From an uncultured Clostridia bacterium (lineage in GTDB: Bacteria > Bacillota > Clostridia > TANB77 > CAG-508), in NCBI GenBank assembly GCA_934178475.1, contig CAKPQH010000007.1, forward strand, positions 1 through 64,000: a DNA stretch of 64,000 bases. The letters are read 5' to 3'. Under the pieces are notes generated by a model that saw only the letters and a list, made by a program, of their open reading frames with translations, searched no databases and was not told where the DNA came from. A program made the translations under genes and the position numbers. Shown one piece after another: positions 40,662 to 51,400 of this stretch (its first letter is position 1; each line of letters opens with the position of its first letter).

Positions 40662-41543
40662 ATGACAATATATATAGATATAATTTTATTAGAAAATTTA
40701 GTATTAAATTATATTATATTAATTGCAACAGCTATTGTATTAAAACTTAAACTAAAACAATATAGAATTTTTGTGGCAAGTTTAATAGGAGCAATATATG
40801 TAGTTATTTATTATGTTATTAATTTAAGGTGGTTTGTTTTTGCTAGTATGAAAATTGTGTTGTCAGTTGTAATAATTTATATTGCATTTAACGCGAATAA
40901 TTTTAAAAATTTAGCAAAGCAAATAATAATTTTTTATTTGATATCATTTGTTTTTGCAGGAGCGTCTTTAGCTGTAATATATATGGTCAATACGCATAAT
41001 GTAAGTATACAAAATGGAACAATTATAGGTACATATACTTTAAGAACAGTGTTAATAGGGATTATTTTATCATTTGTAATAATTGTAATTTCATTAAAAT
41101 TTTTAAAGAGAAAAAGGAGCATTTTTTGCAAAATAAAAATATTTCTAAATGGTAAAGAAATAGATACAACTGCAATGATTGATACAGGAAATTTATTAAA
41201 AGAACCAATTACAAATATACCGGTTGTAGTTGTTGAAAGCACATTATTATACAATACAATACCAAAGCAAATTTTAAATAATATTGAGGAAATTTTATGT
41301 GGCAATTTTAAAAATGTACCAGAAGAAATAGAAAATGAATACATATCAAAATTAAAAGTTATTCCATTTACATCATTAGGTAAACAAAATGGTATGTTGT
41401 TGGGAATAAGAGCAAAAAAAATAGAGATGACTATAGAAGAAGATACAAAAATTGTTAATAAAGTAATTGTTGGAATATATGATAAATCTTTAACTAAAAG
41501 AGGAGAATATAGGGCTTTAGTTGGAAATGATTTAATAGATTAA
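40662..41543 (+). CDS. spoIIGA: Sigma-E processing peptidase SpoIIGA
   Basis: SpoIIGA is the membrane aspartic protease that removes the pro-sequence of sigma-E in the mother cell. Five hydrophobic segments cover residues 1-145. The cytoplasmic protease domain has the catalytic Asp in MIDTGNLL (D174). SLLYNTIPKQIL-like and GNDLID segments follow. At 293 residues it has normal length. sigE lies 22 bases downstream, the conserved spoIIG operon, which makes the call secure. Confidence 0.95.
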   Translation: MTIYIDIILLENLVLNYIILIATAIVLKLKLKQYRIFVASLIGAIYVVIYYVINLRWFVFASMKIVLSVVIIYIAFNANNFKNLAKQIIIFYLISFVFAGASLAVIYMVNTHNVSIQNGTIIGTYTLRTVLIGIILSFVIIVISLKFLKRKRSIFCKIKIFLNGKEIDTTAMIDTGNLLKEPITNIPVVVVESTLLYNTIPKQILNNIEEILCGNFKNVPEEIENEYISKLKVIPFTSLGKQNGMLLGIRAKKIEMTIEEDTKIVNKVIVGIYDKSLTKRGEYRALVGNDLID

Positions 41544-41565
41544 AGCTAAAAGAAAGGAAGTCAAC

Positions 41566-42300
41566 ATGAATATATTAGATGTTTTAAAAGAAAATATAAA
41601 TACTTTGTATGTAAAATATATAAAAAATGAGGAAATAATAGTTGAACCTATTTTTTATATAGCAGGAAGTCAAACTTTACCACCTCCACTTTCAGAAGAA
41701 GAGGAAGTATTTTATATAAATAAATTATCAGAAGAGAATAACTTAGAGGCAAGGCAAGTACTTGTTGAAAGAAATTTGAGATTAGTTGTGTATATTGCTA
41801 AGAAATTTGAAAATACTGGAATTAATATAGAGGATTTAATCTCAATAGGAACTATAGGATTAACCAAAGGTGTGAATACATTTAATGCAGATAAAAAGAT
41901 AAAGCTTGCAACATATGCCTCAAGATGTATAGAAAATGAAATTTTAATGTATTTAAGAAGAACAAATAAAACTAAAGGAGAAGTATCAATAGATGAACCA
42001 CTTAATAAAGACGTAGATGGAAATGAATTGTTGCTTTCAGATATTTTAGGAACTGATCCAGATATAACATCAAGAGATATTGAAGATGAAGTAGACAAAA
42101 AACTTTTAAGAGCATCCATTGGTAAATTAAATGATAGAGAAAGAGATATAATGGAGATGAGGTTTGGGTTTAAAACAGGAGATGAAAAAACACAAAAGGA
42201 AGTTGCAGATGAACTTGGAATATCTCAAAGTTATATTTCAAGATTGGAAAAGAAAATTATAAAGAAAATGAAGAAAGATATAATGAGTAAAACAGGGTAA
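41566..42300 (+). CDS. sigE: Sporulation sigma factor sigma-E
   Basis: The mother-cell sigma factor, made as an inactive precursor. The N-terminal pro-segment is about 25-30 residues. Region 2 (ARQVLVERNLRLVVYIAKKFENTG, DLISIGTIGLTKGVNTF, ATYASRCIENEILMYLRR) and region 4 (LNDRERDIMEMRFGF, KEVADELGISQSYISRLEKKIIKKM) are typical. It pairs with spoIIGA upstream. sigG, the usual next gene, is not here; queA follows after a terminator. Confidence 0.95.
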   Translation: MNILDVLKENINTLYVKYIKNEEIIVEPIFYIAGSQTLPPPLSEEEEVFYINKLSEENNLEARQVLVERNLRLVVYIAKKFENTGINIEDLISIGTIGLTKGVNTFNADKKIKLATYASRCIENEILMYLRRTNKTKGEVSIDEPLNKDVDGNELLLSDILGTDPDITSRDIEDEVDKKLLRASIGKLNDRERDIMEMRFGFKTGDEKTQKEVADELGISQSYISRLEKKIIKKMKKDIMSKTG

Positions 42301-42325
42301 ATAAAAAATATAGATATAAATGTAT

Positions 42326-42349
42326 GATAGCTGAAAAGCTATCTTTTTT
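42326..42349 (+). terminator. Terminator after sigE
   Basis: GATAGCT and AGCTATC with loop GAAA, followed by six T. Confidence 0.9.
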
Positions 42350-42417
42350 GTATAATAAAAATTTTTTCTAATATTAGTATAAGTAGTAAAATAATTAGAA
42401 AATGAAAGGTGCAATTA

Positions 42418-42446
42418 TTGACAAAAAGCTATTTTCAAAGTAAAAT
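42418..42446 (+). promoter_or_regulatory. Promoter of queA-rarA-rimO
   Basis: TTGACA (42418-42423) and TAAAAT (42441-42446) with a 17-base spacer. Confidence 0.75.
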
Positions 42447-42481
42447 AGAATAATGATAAAATAAAAAAGAAGGAATAAAAA

Positions 42482-43507
42482 ATGAAGTTAGAAGAATTTG
42501 ATTATTATTTGCCAGAAGAATTGATAGCACAAGTGCCAATAAAAAAAAGAGATGAATCAAGATTACTTGTGTTAAATAAAGAAAAAAAAACAATAGAACA
42601 TAAGGTATTTAAAGATATAATAGAATATTTAAAACCAGGAGATTGTTTGGTAAGAAACAATACAAAAGTTATACCTGCTAGACTATATGGGAAAAAAGAA
42701 ACAGGAGCAAATGTTGAGTTCGTACTTTTAAATCAAATAGAAGGAGATATATGGGAGTCAATTGTTAGACCTGGAAATAAGTTAAAACCAGGAACTAAAG
42801 TAATATTTGGTGATGGAATGTTAGAAGCTGAAATACTAGATATTATGGAAGGCGGAACAAGAAAAGTAAAATTTAAATATGATGGGATTTTTAACGAGAT
42901 ATTAGACAAAATTGGTTTAATGCCACTTCCACCATATATACATGAAAGCTTAAAAGATAAAGATAGATATCAAACAGTATATGCGAAATATCAAGGGTCA
43001 GCTGCAGCGCCTACAGCAGGATTACATTTTACAGATGAACTTTTAAAAGAGATTGAGAAAAAAGGAATAAAAGTAGCTAATGTAACTCTTCATGTTGGAA
43101 TTGGTACATTTAGACCAGTAAAAGAAGAAAATATCGAGGAACATAAAATGCATACAGAACATTTTTATATAAAAGAAGAAGATGCACAAAAAATAAATGA
43201 GACGAAAAAAGCAGGAGGAAGAATAATTGCGGTTGGTACAACTTCTTGTAGAGTATTAGAGACAATTGCAGATGAAAAAACAGGATTTGTCAAAGCAAAA
43301 GAATCAGATACAGGAATATATATATATCCTGGATATAAATTTAAGTGTATAGATGGATTAATAACAAATTTTCATTTACCAAAATCAACATTATTGATGT
43401 TAGTATCAGCATTAGCAGGAAGAGAATTTATACTACAAGCATATAATGAAGCAGTAAAAGAAAAATATAGATTTTTCAGTTTTGGAGATGCAATGTTTAT
43501 AAGTTAA
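42482..43507 (+). CDS. queA: S-adenosylmethionine:tRNA ribosyltransferase-isomerase QueA
   Basis: QueA transfers and isomerises the ribosyl part of SAM to preQ1 at position 34 of tRNAs, making epoxyqueuosine. The 341-residue protein has FDYYLPEELIAQVP, RNNTKVIPARLYG, RYQTVYAKYQGSAAAPTAGLHFT, HVGIGTFRPV, TEHFYI, VGTTSCRVLE and ITNFHLPKSTLLMLVSA. It starts the queA-rarA-rimO cluster. tgt and ruvAB, common neighbours, are not beside it, although ruvA begins at 63962. Confidence 0.96.
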   Translation: MKLEEFDYYLPEELIAQVPIKKRDESRLLVLNKEKKTIEHKVFKDIIEYLKPGDCLVRNNTKVIPARLYGKKETGANVEFVLLNQIEGDIWESIVRPGNKLKPGTKVIFGDGMLEAEILDIMEGGTRKVKFKYDGIFNEILDKIGLMPLPPYIHESLKDKDRYQTVYAKYQGSAAAPTAGLHFTDELLKEIEKKGIKVANVTLHVGIGTFRPVKEENIEEHKMHTEHFYIKEEDAQKINETKKAGGRIIAVGTTSCRVLETIADEKTGFVKAKESDTGIYIYPGYKFKCIDGLITNFHLPKSTLLMLVSALAGREFILQAYNEAVKEKYRFFSFGDAMFIS

Positions 43508-43520
43508 AAAGGAGCAAAAT

Positions 43521-44762
43521 ATGAATTTAAATGAACCTTTAGCGTATAGAGTAAGACCTAAGACATTAGAAGAGTATGTTGGACAAGAACATGTTTTAGG
43601 TAAAGATAAAATTTTATATAGAACAATAAAAGCAGATAGATTATCAAGTTTAATATTGTTTGGACCTCCAGGTTGTGGAAAGACATCACTTGCTCAAGTT
43701 ATAAGTGAAACCACTAAATATAAATTTTATAAATTAAATGCTGTAACTGCTGGAGTATCAGACATCAAATCTGTAATTGAAGAAACAAAGAATTTTATGA
43801 TAAATCCAATAGGTAAATCAATTTTGTTTATAGATGAAATTCATAGATTTAATAAGCTTCAACAAGATGCACTTTTACCATTTGTTGAAAATGGTACAGT
43901 AATTTTAATTGGAGCTACAACAGAAAATCCATATTTTACAGTAAATAAGGCGTTGATTTCTCGTTCGATGGTAGTACAGTTAAAACCTCTTACAGAAAAA
44001 GATATTTATAAAGTTTTAAAAATGGCGATTGAAAAAAAAGATGGACTTGCAGAGTATAATTTAAATATTAAAGATGAAACATTAAATAAATTAGCTTTAA
44101 TATCAAATGGAGATGTAAGGACAGCATTGAATGCATTAGAGATTGCAGTATTAACTACTCAAATGGATTCTAATGGAATAATAAATATAACTGATGATGT
44201 TATTAAAAATTGTATTCAAGAAAAGAAAGCAATTTTCGATAAAGATGGAGAAGCTCATTATGATAATATAAGTGCTTTTATAAAATCAATGAGAGGATCA
44301 GATCCAGATGCAGTAACTTTATATTTAGCAAGAATGTTAGAAGGTGGAGAAGATCCAATGTTTATAGCAAGAAGAATTGTTATAGCTGCATCAGAAGATG
44401 TGGGAATGGCAAATCCTATGGCTTTAGTTGTGGCAAATAATGCTATGCAAGCTGTACATATGGTTGGAATGCCAGAAGCAAGGATAGTACTTTCAGAAGC
44501 TGCAATATATGTTGCAACATCTAAAAAATCAAATGCTTCATATCTAGCTATAAATAAAGCAATAGAAGATGTGAAAAATAAGGATACAGGAGAAGTTCCA
44601 ATGCATTTAAGAAATGCTCCTGTCGAAAATATGGAAGCTTTAGGATATTCATGTGGATACAAGTATCCTCACGATTTTCCAGGACATTTTGTAGAACAAC
44701 AATATATGACAGATAAAATGTTAGGAAAAAAATATTATATAAAAGATGAAAATATAGAATAG
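43521..44762 (+). CDS. rarA: Replication-associated recombination protein RarA (MgsA), AAA+ ATPase
   Basis: A clamp-loader-like AAA+ ATPase acting at stalled replication forks. The 413-residue protein has Walker A GPPGCGKT (48-55), Walker B with DEIHRF at 105-110, sensor ATTENP, and the C-terminal MgsA domain (GGEDPMFIARRIVIAASEDVGMANP, PMHLRNAP). GGAGC precedes the ATG, 13 bases after queA; rimO follows after eight bases. Confidence 0.95.
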   Translation: MNLNEPLAYRVRPKTLEEYVGQEHVLGKDKILYRTIKADRLSSLILFGPPGCGKTSLAQVISETTKYKFYKLNAVTAGVSDIKSVIEETKNFMINPIGKSILFIDEIHRFNKLQQDALLPFVENGTVILIGATTENPYFTVNKALISRSMVVQLKPLTEKDIYKVLKMAIEKKDGLAEYNLNIKDETLNKLALISNGDVRTALNALEIAVLTTQMDSNGIINITDDVIKNCIQEKKAIFDKDGEAHYDNISAFIKSMRGSDPDAVTLYLARMLEGGEDPMFIARRIVIAASEDVGMANPMALVVANNAMQAVHMVGMPEARIVLSEAAIYVATSKKSNASYLAINKAIEDVKNKDTGEVPMHLRNAPVENMEALGYSCGYKYPHDFPGHFVEQQYMTDKMLGKKYYIKDENIE

Positions 44763-44770
44763 GAGAAGTA

Positions 44771-46120
44771 ATGAACGTAGGATTTATATCACTTGGTTGT
44801 AGTAAAAATTTAATTGATACAGAAGTTGCAATTGGAAAATTTAAAAATCACGAATATAAAATTGTAAATAATCCAAAAGAAGCGGATATCATAGTAATTA
44901 ATACATGTGGATTTATTGAATCTGCAAAAGAAGAAGCTATAAATACGATTTTAGAAATGGCGGAATACAAAAATGCAAGATGTAAATACTTAGTTGCAAT
45001 GGGATGCTTAGTACAAAGATATTATAATGATTTGGTAAAAGCTCTTCCTGAAGTGGATTTATTTTTGAAATTAGAAGATTATGATAATATGTGGAATAAA
45101 ATTGAAGACCTTGTTGAAAATAAGAAAAGTAATCTTAATGAAAATAGTAAGGATAACAAAAAAATAAAACAAATTCCAATGTTTAAAGAAGATGAATATT
45201 TGGAAAGAACAGTGTCTACAGGTAATAATTATGCTTATTTAAAAATAGGAGAAGGATGTAGCAATATGTGCACATATTGTGCAATACCATATATAAGAGG
45301 TTTATTTATTAGTAGACCGTTTGAAGACATAATTGAAGAAGCTAAAGAATTAGCAAGAAAAGGAATAAAAGAATTAATAATTATTGCACAAGATACTACA
45401 AAATATGGTGTGGATTTATATGGAAAATCAAGACTTGCAGAATTATTAAAAGAAATATGCAAAATAGATGGTATAAAATGGGTAAGATTTTTATATGCTT
45501 ATCCAGAAGGAATAACAGATGATTTGATTAATGTTGTAAAGAATGAAGAAAAGATATGTAAATATTTTGATATTCCAATTCAACACATATCAGATGAAGT
45601 ATTAAAAAGGATGAACAGAAAAACTTCTAAAGAACATATAATAAAATTGATAGAAAAAATAAAAAAAGAAATACCAGGTGTTATATTGAGAACAAGCTTA
45701 ATAGTAGGATTCCCAGGAGAAACTCAAAAAGACTTTGATGAATTATATGATTTTGTACAACAAACTAAGTTTGATAAGTTAGGGGTTTTTGAATATTCGA
45801 AAGAAGAAGGAACTCCAGCTTATAATATGGAAAATCAAATACATCATATGACTAAAAAATCAAGATATAACAAAATAATGAAGCTACAACAAGAGATTTC
45901 AAAAGAAAGTTTAAAAAGAAGAATTGGAAGTAAAATGGAAGTTCTAATTGAAAATATATCATTTGATGGTAAATATTTAGTTGGAAGAACTAGATGTGAT
46001 GTACCTGATATAGATGGTGTTATATACATAAGAAAAACAAAAAATAATGAAAAAAATATTAATGAGTTTATAGAGGCAGAAATTGTTGATGTTAAAGAAT
46101 ATGATTTAATAGGAAAATAA
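44771..46120 (+). CDS. rimO: Ribosomal protein S12 methylthiotransferase RimO
   Basis: A radical SAM enzyme that adds a methylthio group to a conserved Asp of ribosomal protein S12. The N-terminal UPF0004 domain has C10 (SLGCSKNLIDTE), C46 (NTCGFIESAKEE) and C79 (MGCLVQRY) for the auxiliary cluster. The radical SAM cysteines are C163, C167 and C170 (GCSNMCTYCAIPYIRG). A C-terminal TRAM domain (KMEVLIEN) follows. SLGCSKN and the S12-type spacing favour RimO over MiaB. Confidence 0.94.
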   Translation: MNVGFISLGCSKNLIDTEVAIGKFKNHEYKIVNNPKEADIIVINTCGFIESAKEEAINTILEMAEYKNARCKYLVAMGCLVQRYYNDLVKALPEVDLFLKLEDYDNMWNKIEDLVENKKSNLNENSKDNKKIKQIPMFKEDEYLERTVSTGNNYAYLKIGEGCSNMCTYCAIPYIRGLFISRPFEDIIEEAKELARKGIKELIIIAQDTTKYGVDLYGKSRLAELLKEICKIDGIKWVRFLYAYPEGITDDLINVVKNEEKICKYFDIPIQHISDEVLKRMNRKTSKEHIIKLIEKIKKEIPGVILRTSLIVGFPGETQKDFDELYDFVQQTKFDKLGVFEYSKEEGTPAYNMENQIHHMTKKSRYNKIMKLQQEISKESLKRRIGSKMEVLIENISFDGKYLVGRTRCDVPDIDGVIYIRKTKNNEKNINEFIEAEIVDVKEYDLIGK

Positions 46121-46125
46121 AAATT

Positions 46126-46164
46126 AATCTTAACTTTAGTAAAATAAAGTTGAGATTTTTTTTA
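46126..46164 (+). terminator. Terminator after rimO
   Basis: AATCTTAACTTTA pairs with TAAAGTTGAGATT (one G-T), followed by seven further T. Confidence 0.85.
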
Positions 46165-46180
46165 TTTTGTAAAAGAATTG

Positions 46181-46219
46181 TTACAACAAGATTACAAGAA
46201 TATTAAGTTTGTATTACAT
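46181..46219 (+). promoter_or_regulatory. Array of 11-bp-phased TTACAA boxes (site 2)
   Basis: TTACAA 46181, TTACAA 46192, TTAAGT 46203, TTACAT 46214: four boxes at exact 11-bp intervals. The 31 bases 46191-46221 match 52106-52136 at 27 positions. Confidence 0.65.
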
Positions 46220-46232
46220 TTGTTTGGATTTA

Positions 46233-46261
46233 TTGAAAAAGAAATATAAGTTAAATATAAT
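46233..46261 (+). promoter_or_regulatory. Promoter of the surface-protein operon at 46298
   Basis: TTGAAA (46233-46238) and TATAAT (46256-46261) with a 17-base spacer. Confidence 0.7.
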
Positions 46262-46297
46262 ATAATTATATAAATATGTAATATTATGGAGATTTTA

Positions 46298-48493
46298 ATG
46301 GGGGAAAATTTAAAAGTTAAAATATTTTCTATTATAATATTAAGTTTAATTATATTTAGTATAATTGGAATAAAAAGTTATGCTAATACTTCATATACAA
46401 TTAGAGGTTATGTATTGGATAAAGACGGAAACGGAATACAAGGTATTAATGTAACAGATGAGAATACAAATAATAGTATTGCAACAGATTCGAATGGATA
46501 TTATCAAATTAATACAAATAATAAAAGTAAAATTATATTCGAATATAATGGAAATAATTATAAAATTGAAGATATAAAGAAGAAAGAATATAAAAATTAT
46601 GATGAAAAGTTAGAATTAGCTTATGTATACAAAGAAGCATCAGGAGCAGAGGAAAGACTTGCAAAAGTAGAAGAATTAACAAAAAGCATAGTAAGTAGTT
46701 CAGCATATAGAGGTTTCATAAATACATATAATAATGTAAGTGATTTTGAAATTAGTATAAAAAATTTAAAAAATGATGTTTCTAAATCTAGTGATAAATC
46801 ATTTTGGAAAATGGGACTTAAAAATTGGGAATGTGTTACATTACTATTGTTTGACAATAATAAAGAAAATGTGAGACAGTATTTTAAAAATAAAACTTAT
46901 ACATGGAAAGATAGAGATTTATATAAATTGGCAATTGAAGGGAATAGTTCTCGCGTAGACAGTATGTTTGATGAAATATACAAAGTTTTAAAAGAAGAGG
47001 ATCCTAAGGAAGAAAGCATAAAAGATGATAGCTCATTGGAAAATGGAAAAGTTAAAACAAAAGAAATTAATTTGAGCTATACAACTTTTATAAATGCTGT
47101 TTTTGAAAAATTAACAAATGATGATGGTGACGGAGATGGAGATGGAGATGCAGATGATCACAATGGAGATATAGAAAATCATGACGATATAGATACAGAT
47201 GATGATGAAAAAGATTTTATAGTTGGAAAAATACAAGCAAAAGATATTGAAGGCAATGAAGCGACAATAGATAGAACAAAAGTACAAGTGAATTTGGTTA
47301 AAGTTGGTACGAATGAAAAGAAAACTATAAATTTAAATAATAACAATATATATAGTATTAATTATCCAAAAGATGAAGGAACATATAAAATTGAATATAT
47401 TTTTTATGCTAATGATAAAGAAAGTATAAATGGGGAATATTATGATGTAACAAGTAGTTATAGAAAAATAACGAATTCAACAAATAATACAGAAACAAAT
47501 GTTGCAAAGACAGTAGTAAATAATGCCAAGAGTTTAGGAATAATAAATAATGACACAGAAGAAAATGAATTAGAAGATGGAAAACATACTAAATGTAGAT
47601 TAGTACTTGAAACTGAACCTTTTGAGGTTGAAAAAAAGAAAGATGATGGAACATATCCGACTGAAAAAATGAAAGGTGGAGTTTTATTAGAATATAGACC
47701 TAGATTTGCACTTAAAGTTGAAGAAGAAATTAATAATATTGTATTAACATTATCAAATGGACAAAACATAATAAATTGGACAAGTAGTGATAGAGGAAAA
47801 ACTGATATTAGCTATGTATCTTCAATGACAGATCCAAGTTTTAGAACAGTAAGGATAGAATTAAATGACCAATTACTATATGGAAGTACATTATTTATTG
47901 GATATAAATTAACAGTGAAAAATGAATCAGATATAGATTGTAAAGAATATAAATTACTGAATTATTATGAGGGATTTGAATATAACGAGAATTTAAAGAA
48001 TAAAGGAGAGACCAGTATATCAAATAAAGAATATAATTGGATTGCAATAGAAAAAAGTGAAGCTAAAAATTATAATTCAAAAGTAGATGATAGTAATGAA
48101 CATATAAAAAATGGTAAATTCTTATTATGCACAGATTTAATAGCAGGAGGAGAAACAAAAGAAATATATTTAGCTTTTTCAAGAGTTATGAGAAATGAAG
48201 ATGATGCTTATTTTTCAAATGAAACAGAATTAGTTGAATATAAAAATGATGAAGGTAGAAGAAATTATTCTTCAATAGATAAAGAAGGAGAAATATTAAA
48301 AGCAGGAAATCATAACTGGGAAGAAGAACCAAAGGTAGATAATGAAAGTGATTATGATTATTCGGGAGCTGTAAGTATTTCACCACCAACTGGATTTAGC
48401 AATTTGAAAAAATATTTGTTTATGAGCAACATAATTACAATGATTTTAATTGTGTTTGTAATAAAAAAATTAAAATGTAGGAGGAAAAAATGA
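46298..48493 (+). CDS. Large exported protein with carboxypeptidase-regulatory-like domain and Asp-rich segment
   Basis: A 731-residue cell-surface protein. A hydrophobic signal segment (IFSIIILSLIIFSIIGIKSYA) is followed by a carboxypeptidase-regulatory-like beta-sandwich (YTIRGYVLDKDGNGIQGINV ... DSNGYYQI). A helical region that I cannot assign follows, then an Asp/Gly-rich, calcium-binding-like stretch (DDGDGDGDGDADD, near residue 280). After more beta-rich sequence, the C-terminus has SPPTGFSN, a hydrophobic helix and RRKK, resembling a variant cell-wall sorting signal. GGAG lies six bases before ATG 46298. It overlaps the next gene by four bases (ATGA), so they are co-translated. The role is unknown; surface structure or adhesion is likely. 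Confidence 0.75.
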   Translation: MGENLKVKIFSIIILSLIIFSIIGIKSYANTSYTIRGYVLDKDGNGIQGINVTDENTNNSIATDSNGYYQINTNNKSKIIFEYNGNNYKIEDIKKKEYKNYDEKLELAYVYKEASGAEERLAKVEELTKSIVSSSAYRGFINTYNNVSDFEISIKNLKNDVSKSSDKSFWKMGLKNWECVTLLLFDNNKENVRQYFKNKTYTWKDRDLYKLAIEGNSSRVDSMFDEIYKVLKEEDPKEESIKDDSSLENGKVKTKEINLSYTTFINAVFEKLTNDDGDGDGDGDADDHNGDIENHDDIDTDDDEKDFIVGKIQAKDIEGNEATIDRTKVQVNLVKVGTNEKKTINLNNNNIYSINYPKDEGTYKIEYIFYANDKESINGEYYDVTSSYRKITNSTNNTETNVAKTVVNNAKSLGIINNDTEENELEDGKHTKCRLVLETEPFEVEKKKDDGTYPTEKMKGGVLLEYRPRFALKVEEEINNIVLTLSNGQNIINWTSSDRGKTDISYVSSMTDPSFRTVRIELNDQLLYGSTLFIGYKLTVKNESDIDCKEYKLLNYYEGFEYNENLKNKGETSISNKEYNWIAIEKSEAKNYNSKVDDSNEHIKNGKFLLCTDLIAGGETKEIYLAFSRVMRNEDDAYFSNETELVEYKNDEGRRNYSSIDKEGEILKAGNHNWEEEPKVDNESDYDYSGAVSISPPTGFSNLKKYLFMSNIITMILIVFVIKKLKCRRKK

Positions 48494-51400
48494 AAGGAAA
48501 AAGAGTTATAACAGGACAAAGATTGGCTATATTATTTATTGGTATAGCATTAATAGCAGCATCAATAATAGCATTTGCTATAGTTAAGTTATTTGGCGGA
48601 AAAAAATTAATTCAAGAAGAAAATGTAGAAGATCTTTTTGCAAAAAGTGAATCATCTAATGTAAGTGAAGTTTGTGAAAAGAAAGACTGGGGAAAAGATA
48701 TCATAGGAAGTACAACTAAAGAAGAAGTTCCGATTCCAAGAGGATATGAATATAAAAGGGGAAACTTATCTAATGGTATAGTTGTAAGAGAAACAGAAAC
48801 AGGTTCTGAATTTTTATGGATACCATATCAAAAAGATACAAGCAAATATAGTGTAGAGGAGTATTATAAAAATGTTGATGTAAATGAAGTAAGTCCGGAT
48901 ACTATAAAAAGTATTAATAAATACAATGGATTTTATGTGTCATTAAACATGAATAAAAATATAGATGATTTAAAAGAGTTATCAAACGAAACTTATAAAT
49001 CATATGCTAAACAATTAGAAGATGATCAAAATGAAAATAATAAACATATTTTATCAAAAGAAGAAGTTGAGCAAGCAGTAGCATATATAGAAGATAAAAA
49101 GATAAAACTTAATGTTGGTATAGAGGCTATGACTATAGGATTATATTCTTCATTAAATATAGCTGAAGATACAGAAACTACTGTTTCATCAAATAATATT
49201 GTTGCAACAAAAGCAAGTTATAGTACTTTTGATAGAACAAAAATTTCTAACCAAATTCAACTTGCTACTAATAATAATTCATCATCTAAATCTAATGGAT
49301 ATTACGCATATGTATCTTTTAATAGTGGAAAAGCAAAAGTACCAGTTCCATCAGGATTTAAATATTCAGTTTATAATGGTATTGTTACAATACAAGCAAA
49401 AGATAACAAAAATATGGTTTACATATGGGTACCTGCAACAATTGATGAATTAAATAATTCTAAAGAAGAATTAAGAAAATTATATGAAAAATATACGAGA
49501 ACAGATGGAGAAAGTTATTCATTAGAAAAAGGTACAGATAAATATGATGCTTTTAATAATACAAGTGAAAAATTTTCAGATGAGTTTGTAAAAAGCATAG
49601 AGAAATTTAAAGGTTTTTATGTAAGTGAAGCTGAATTAGGTAATGATAGAGATGGAAATCCTTATAATAGAGCGAGAGGAATGATTAATTATTCTGCATC
49701 AGAACAAGCTGATGGAGGGGATTATTATAGAGTATCAAATCAGTCATTTAAAGGAAAAAATTTAAATATATTAATTGAAGAATCTAATTCGGAAAAATCT
49801 GTAGTAAGTCATCTTATGTATGGCGCTGAATACGACAGAATGTTAATGTGGCTATTAAAACAAAAAACTTTAAGTGAAGAAGAGTTATTAGAGAACAGTA
49901 CCAATATTGGAAAATATAAAAATAGCGAAATAGGTAAAAATGCAACAGCTGAACAAAGTGGTAAATTTTTAAATGGAATATGGGGATTAGCTGGAAATTT
50001 ATATGAGTTTACTGCTGAAAGTATGGAAAAAGATGGAAAGTCAAGCTATGTGTTAAGAGGAGGTTCTTATAAACAGGCGGGTAATGAGGACCCTATAGCT
50101 AATAGGAGATTTTTAGAGGATTTTGTTGGAGAAGAGTATGAAGATGAATTTGATAAAGGTTCGGCAATAGGTATAAGAACTTGTTTATATATTCAACCAT
50201 CTGGAGTAAAAGAGGGAAATATAAAAGATTTTGATACTTTTGAAAATAAAGCTGATTATAATAGTAATAATGTCGAGTTTAATAAATTAAAAGAAGAACA
50301 GTCACTATGGGTAAATGACTGGGATGGAATAAAAGTTTACAGTGAAGCTGATAATACTAAAGAAGAAATACAAACATTACCATTTGCTACAAGAATAACA
50401 GTTAAAGCAAAAGCTAAGTATAAAACAAGTGAAGATTTTTATTGGGCAAAGGGTGAAGCAAATGGAGTTCCAGTGTATTTTAACTGTGTAAATGGAGTTA
50501 CGAAAAATGTTGGAGAGGTATTGGCTTCTGATGAAAATGGTAATGATATTATTATAAATTTTGTAAGTGGAGAGCCAGTTAAAAGATTTACGGATGGAGA
50601 AATAAAAGTATGGGGAGACCTTACAGAAGAATATGAGACTGTAAAAACAGATGTAGTTACAGTAGATGCAAAAACGGTAGATTTTAAATATGCTGAAATA
50701 AAAATTGGAGAAAAATACTATTGGGTTTTAGCAAATGATTTAAGGAAATCTAAAGAATCTGATATAGAAAATATGAAATTTAATATATGGGAAGAAACAG
50801 TAGTACGTTATGCAAAGACTTGGGAAGGAATGACAATATTTGATAAACCAGATGAAAGTAGCAATGTAGTAGGAAGCTTTGGATATGCTGAACAAGTTCC
50901 TGTTACAGGAAAAGCAAAAGAAGCAACAAATGATAATTTGTGGTGGGCACAAGTTAGTTTGCCAGAAAACAAAATTGGATATGTTAATGCACAAAACCTA
51001 GCAACAGAAAAAGGGTTTGTTAATGTGGAAAATAACAGGAGAGCAGATAATATTGAAAAATTTTTGAAATCAGGACAAGCAATTAGATTTTTTGATAAGG
51101 GATTAACAGTATATTCAAAACCAGATTATTCAGAGCAAGCAGTACTTAAAGTATATTCTGATGAAGGAAGTATAAAAGTAACTGGTAAATCAATGGATGG
51201 AGTATGGACATCTGTAGATACGGACCAAGGAGAAGGGTATGTGTATTCTAAAAATTTGAAGAAGACTGAAAATGAATATAAAGATAATTCTTTGATATAC
51301 AATGTTAGTACGTCAGCGAGTAAAAATATAGATGAATATCGTTTGTTTATAGGTACAAAGGATAAAGATTCAATAGAAAAGATAACGGTTAAAAATACAG

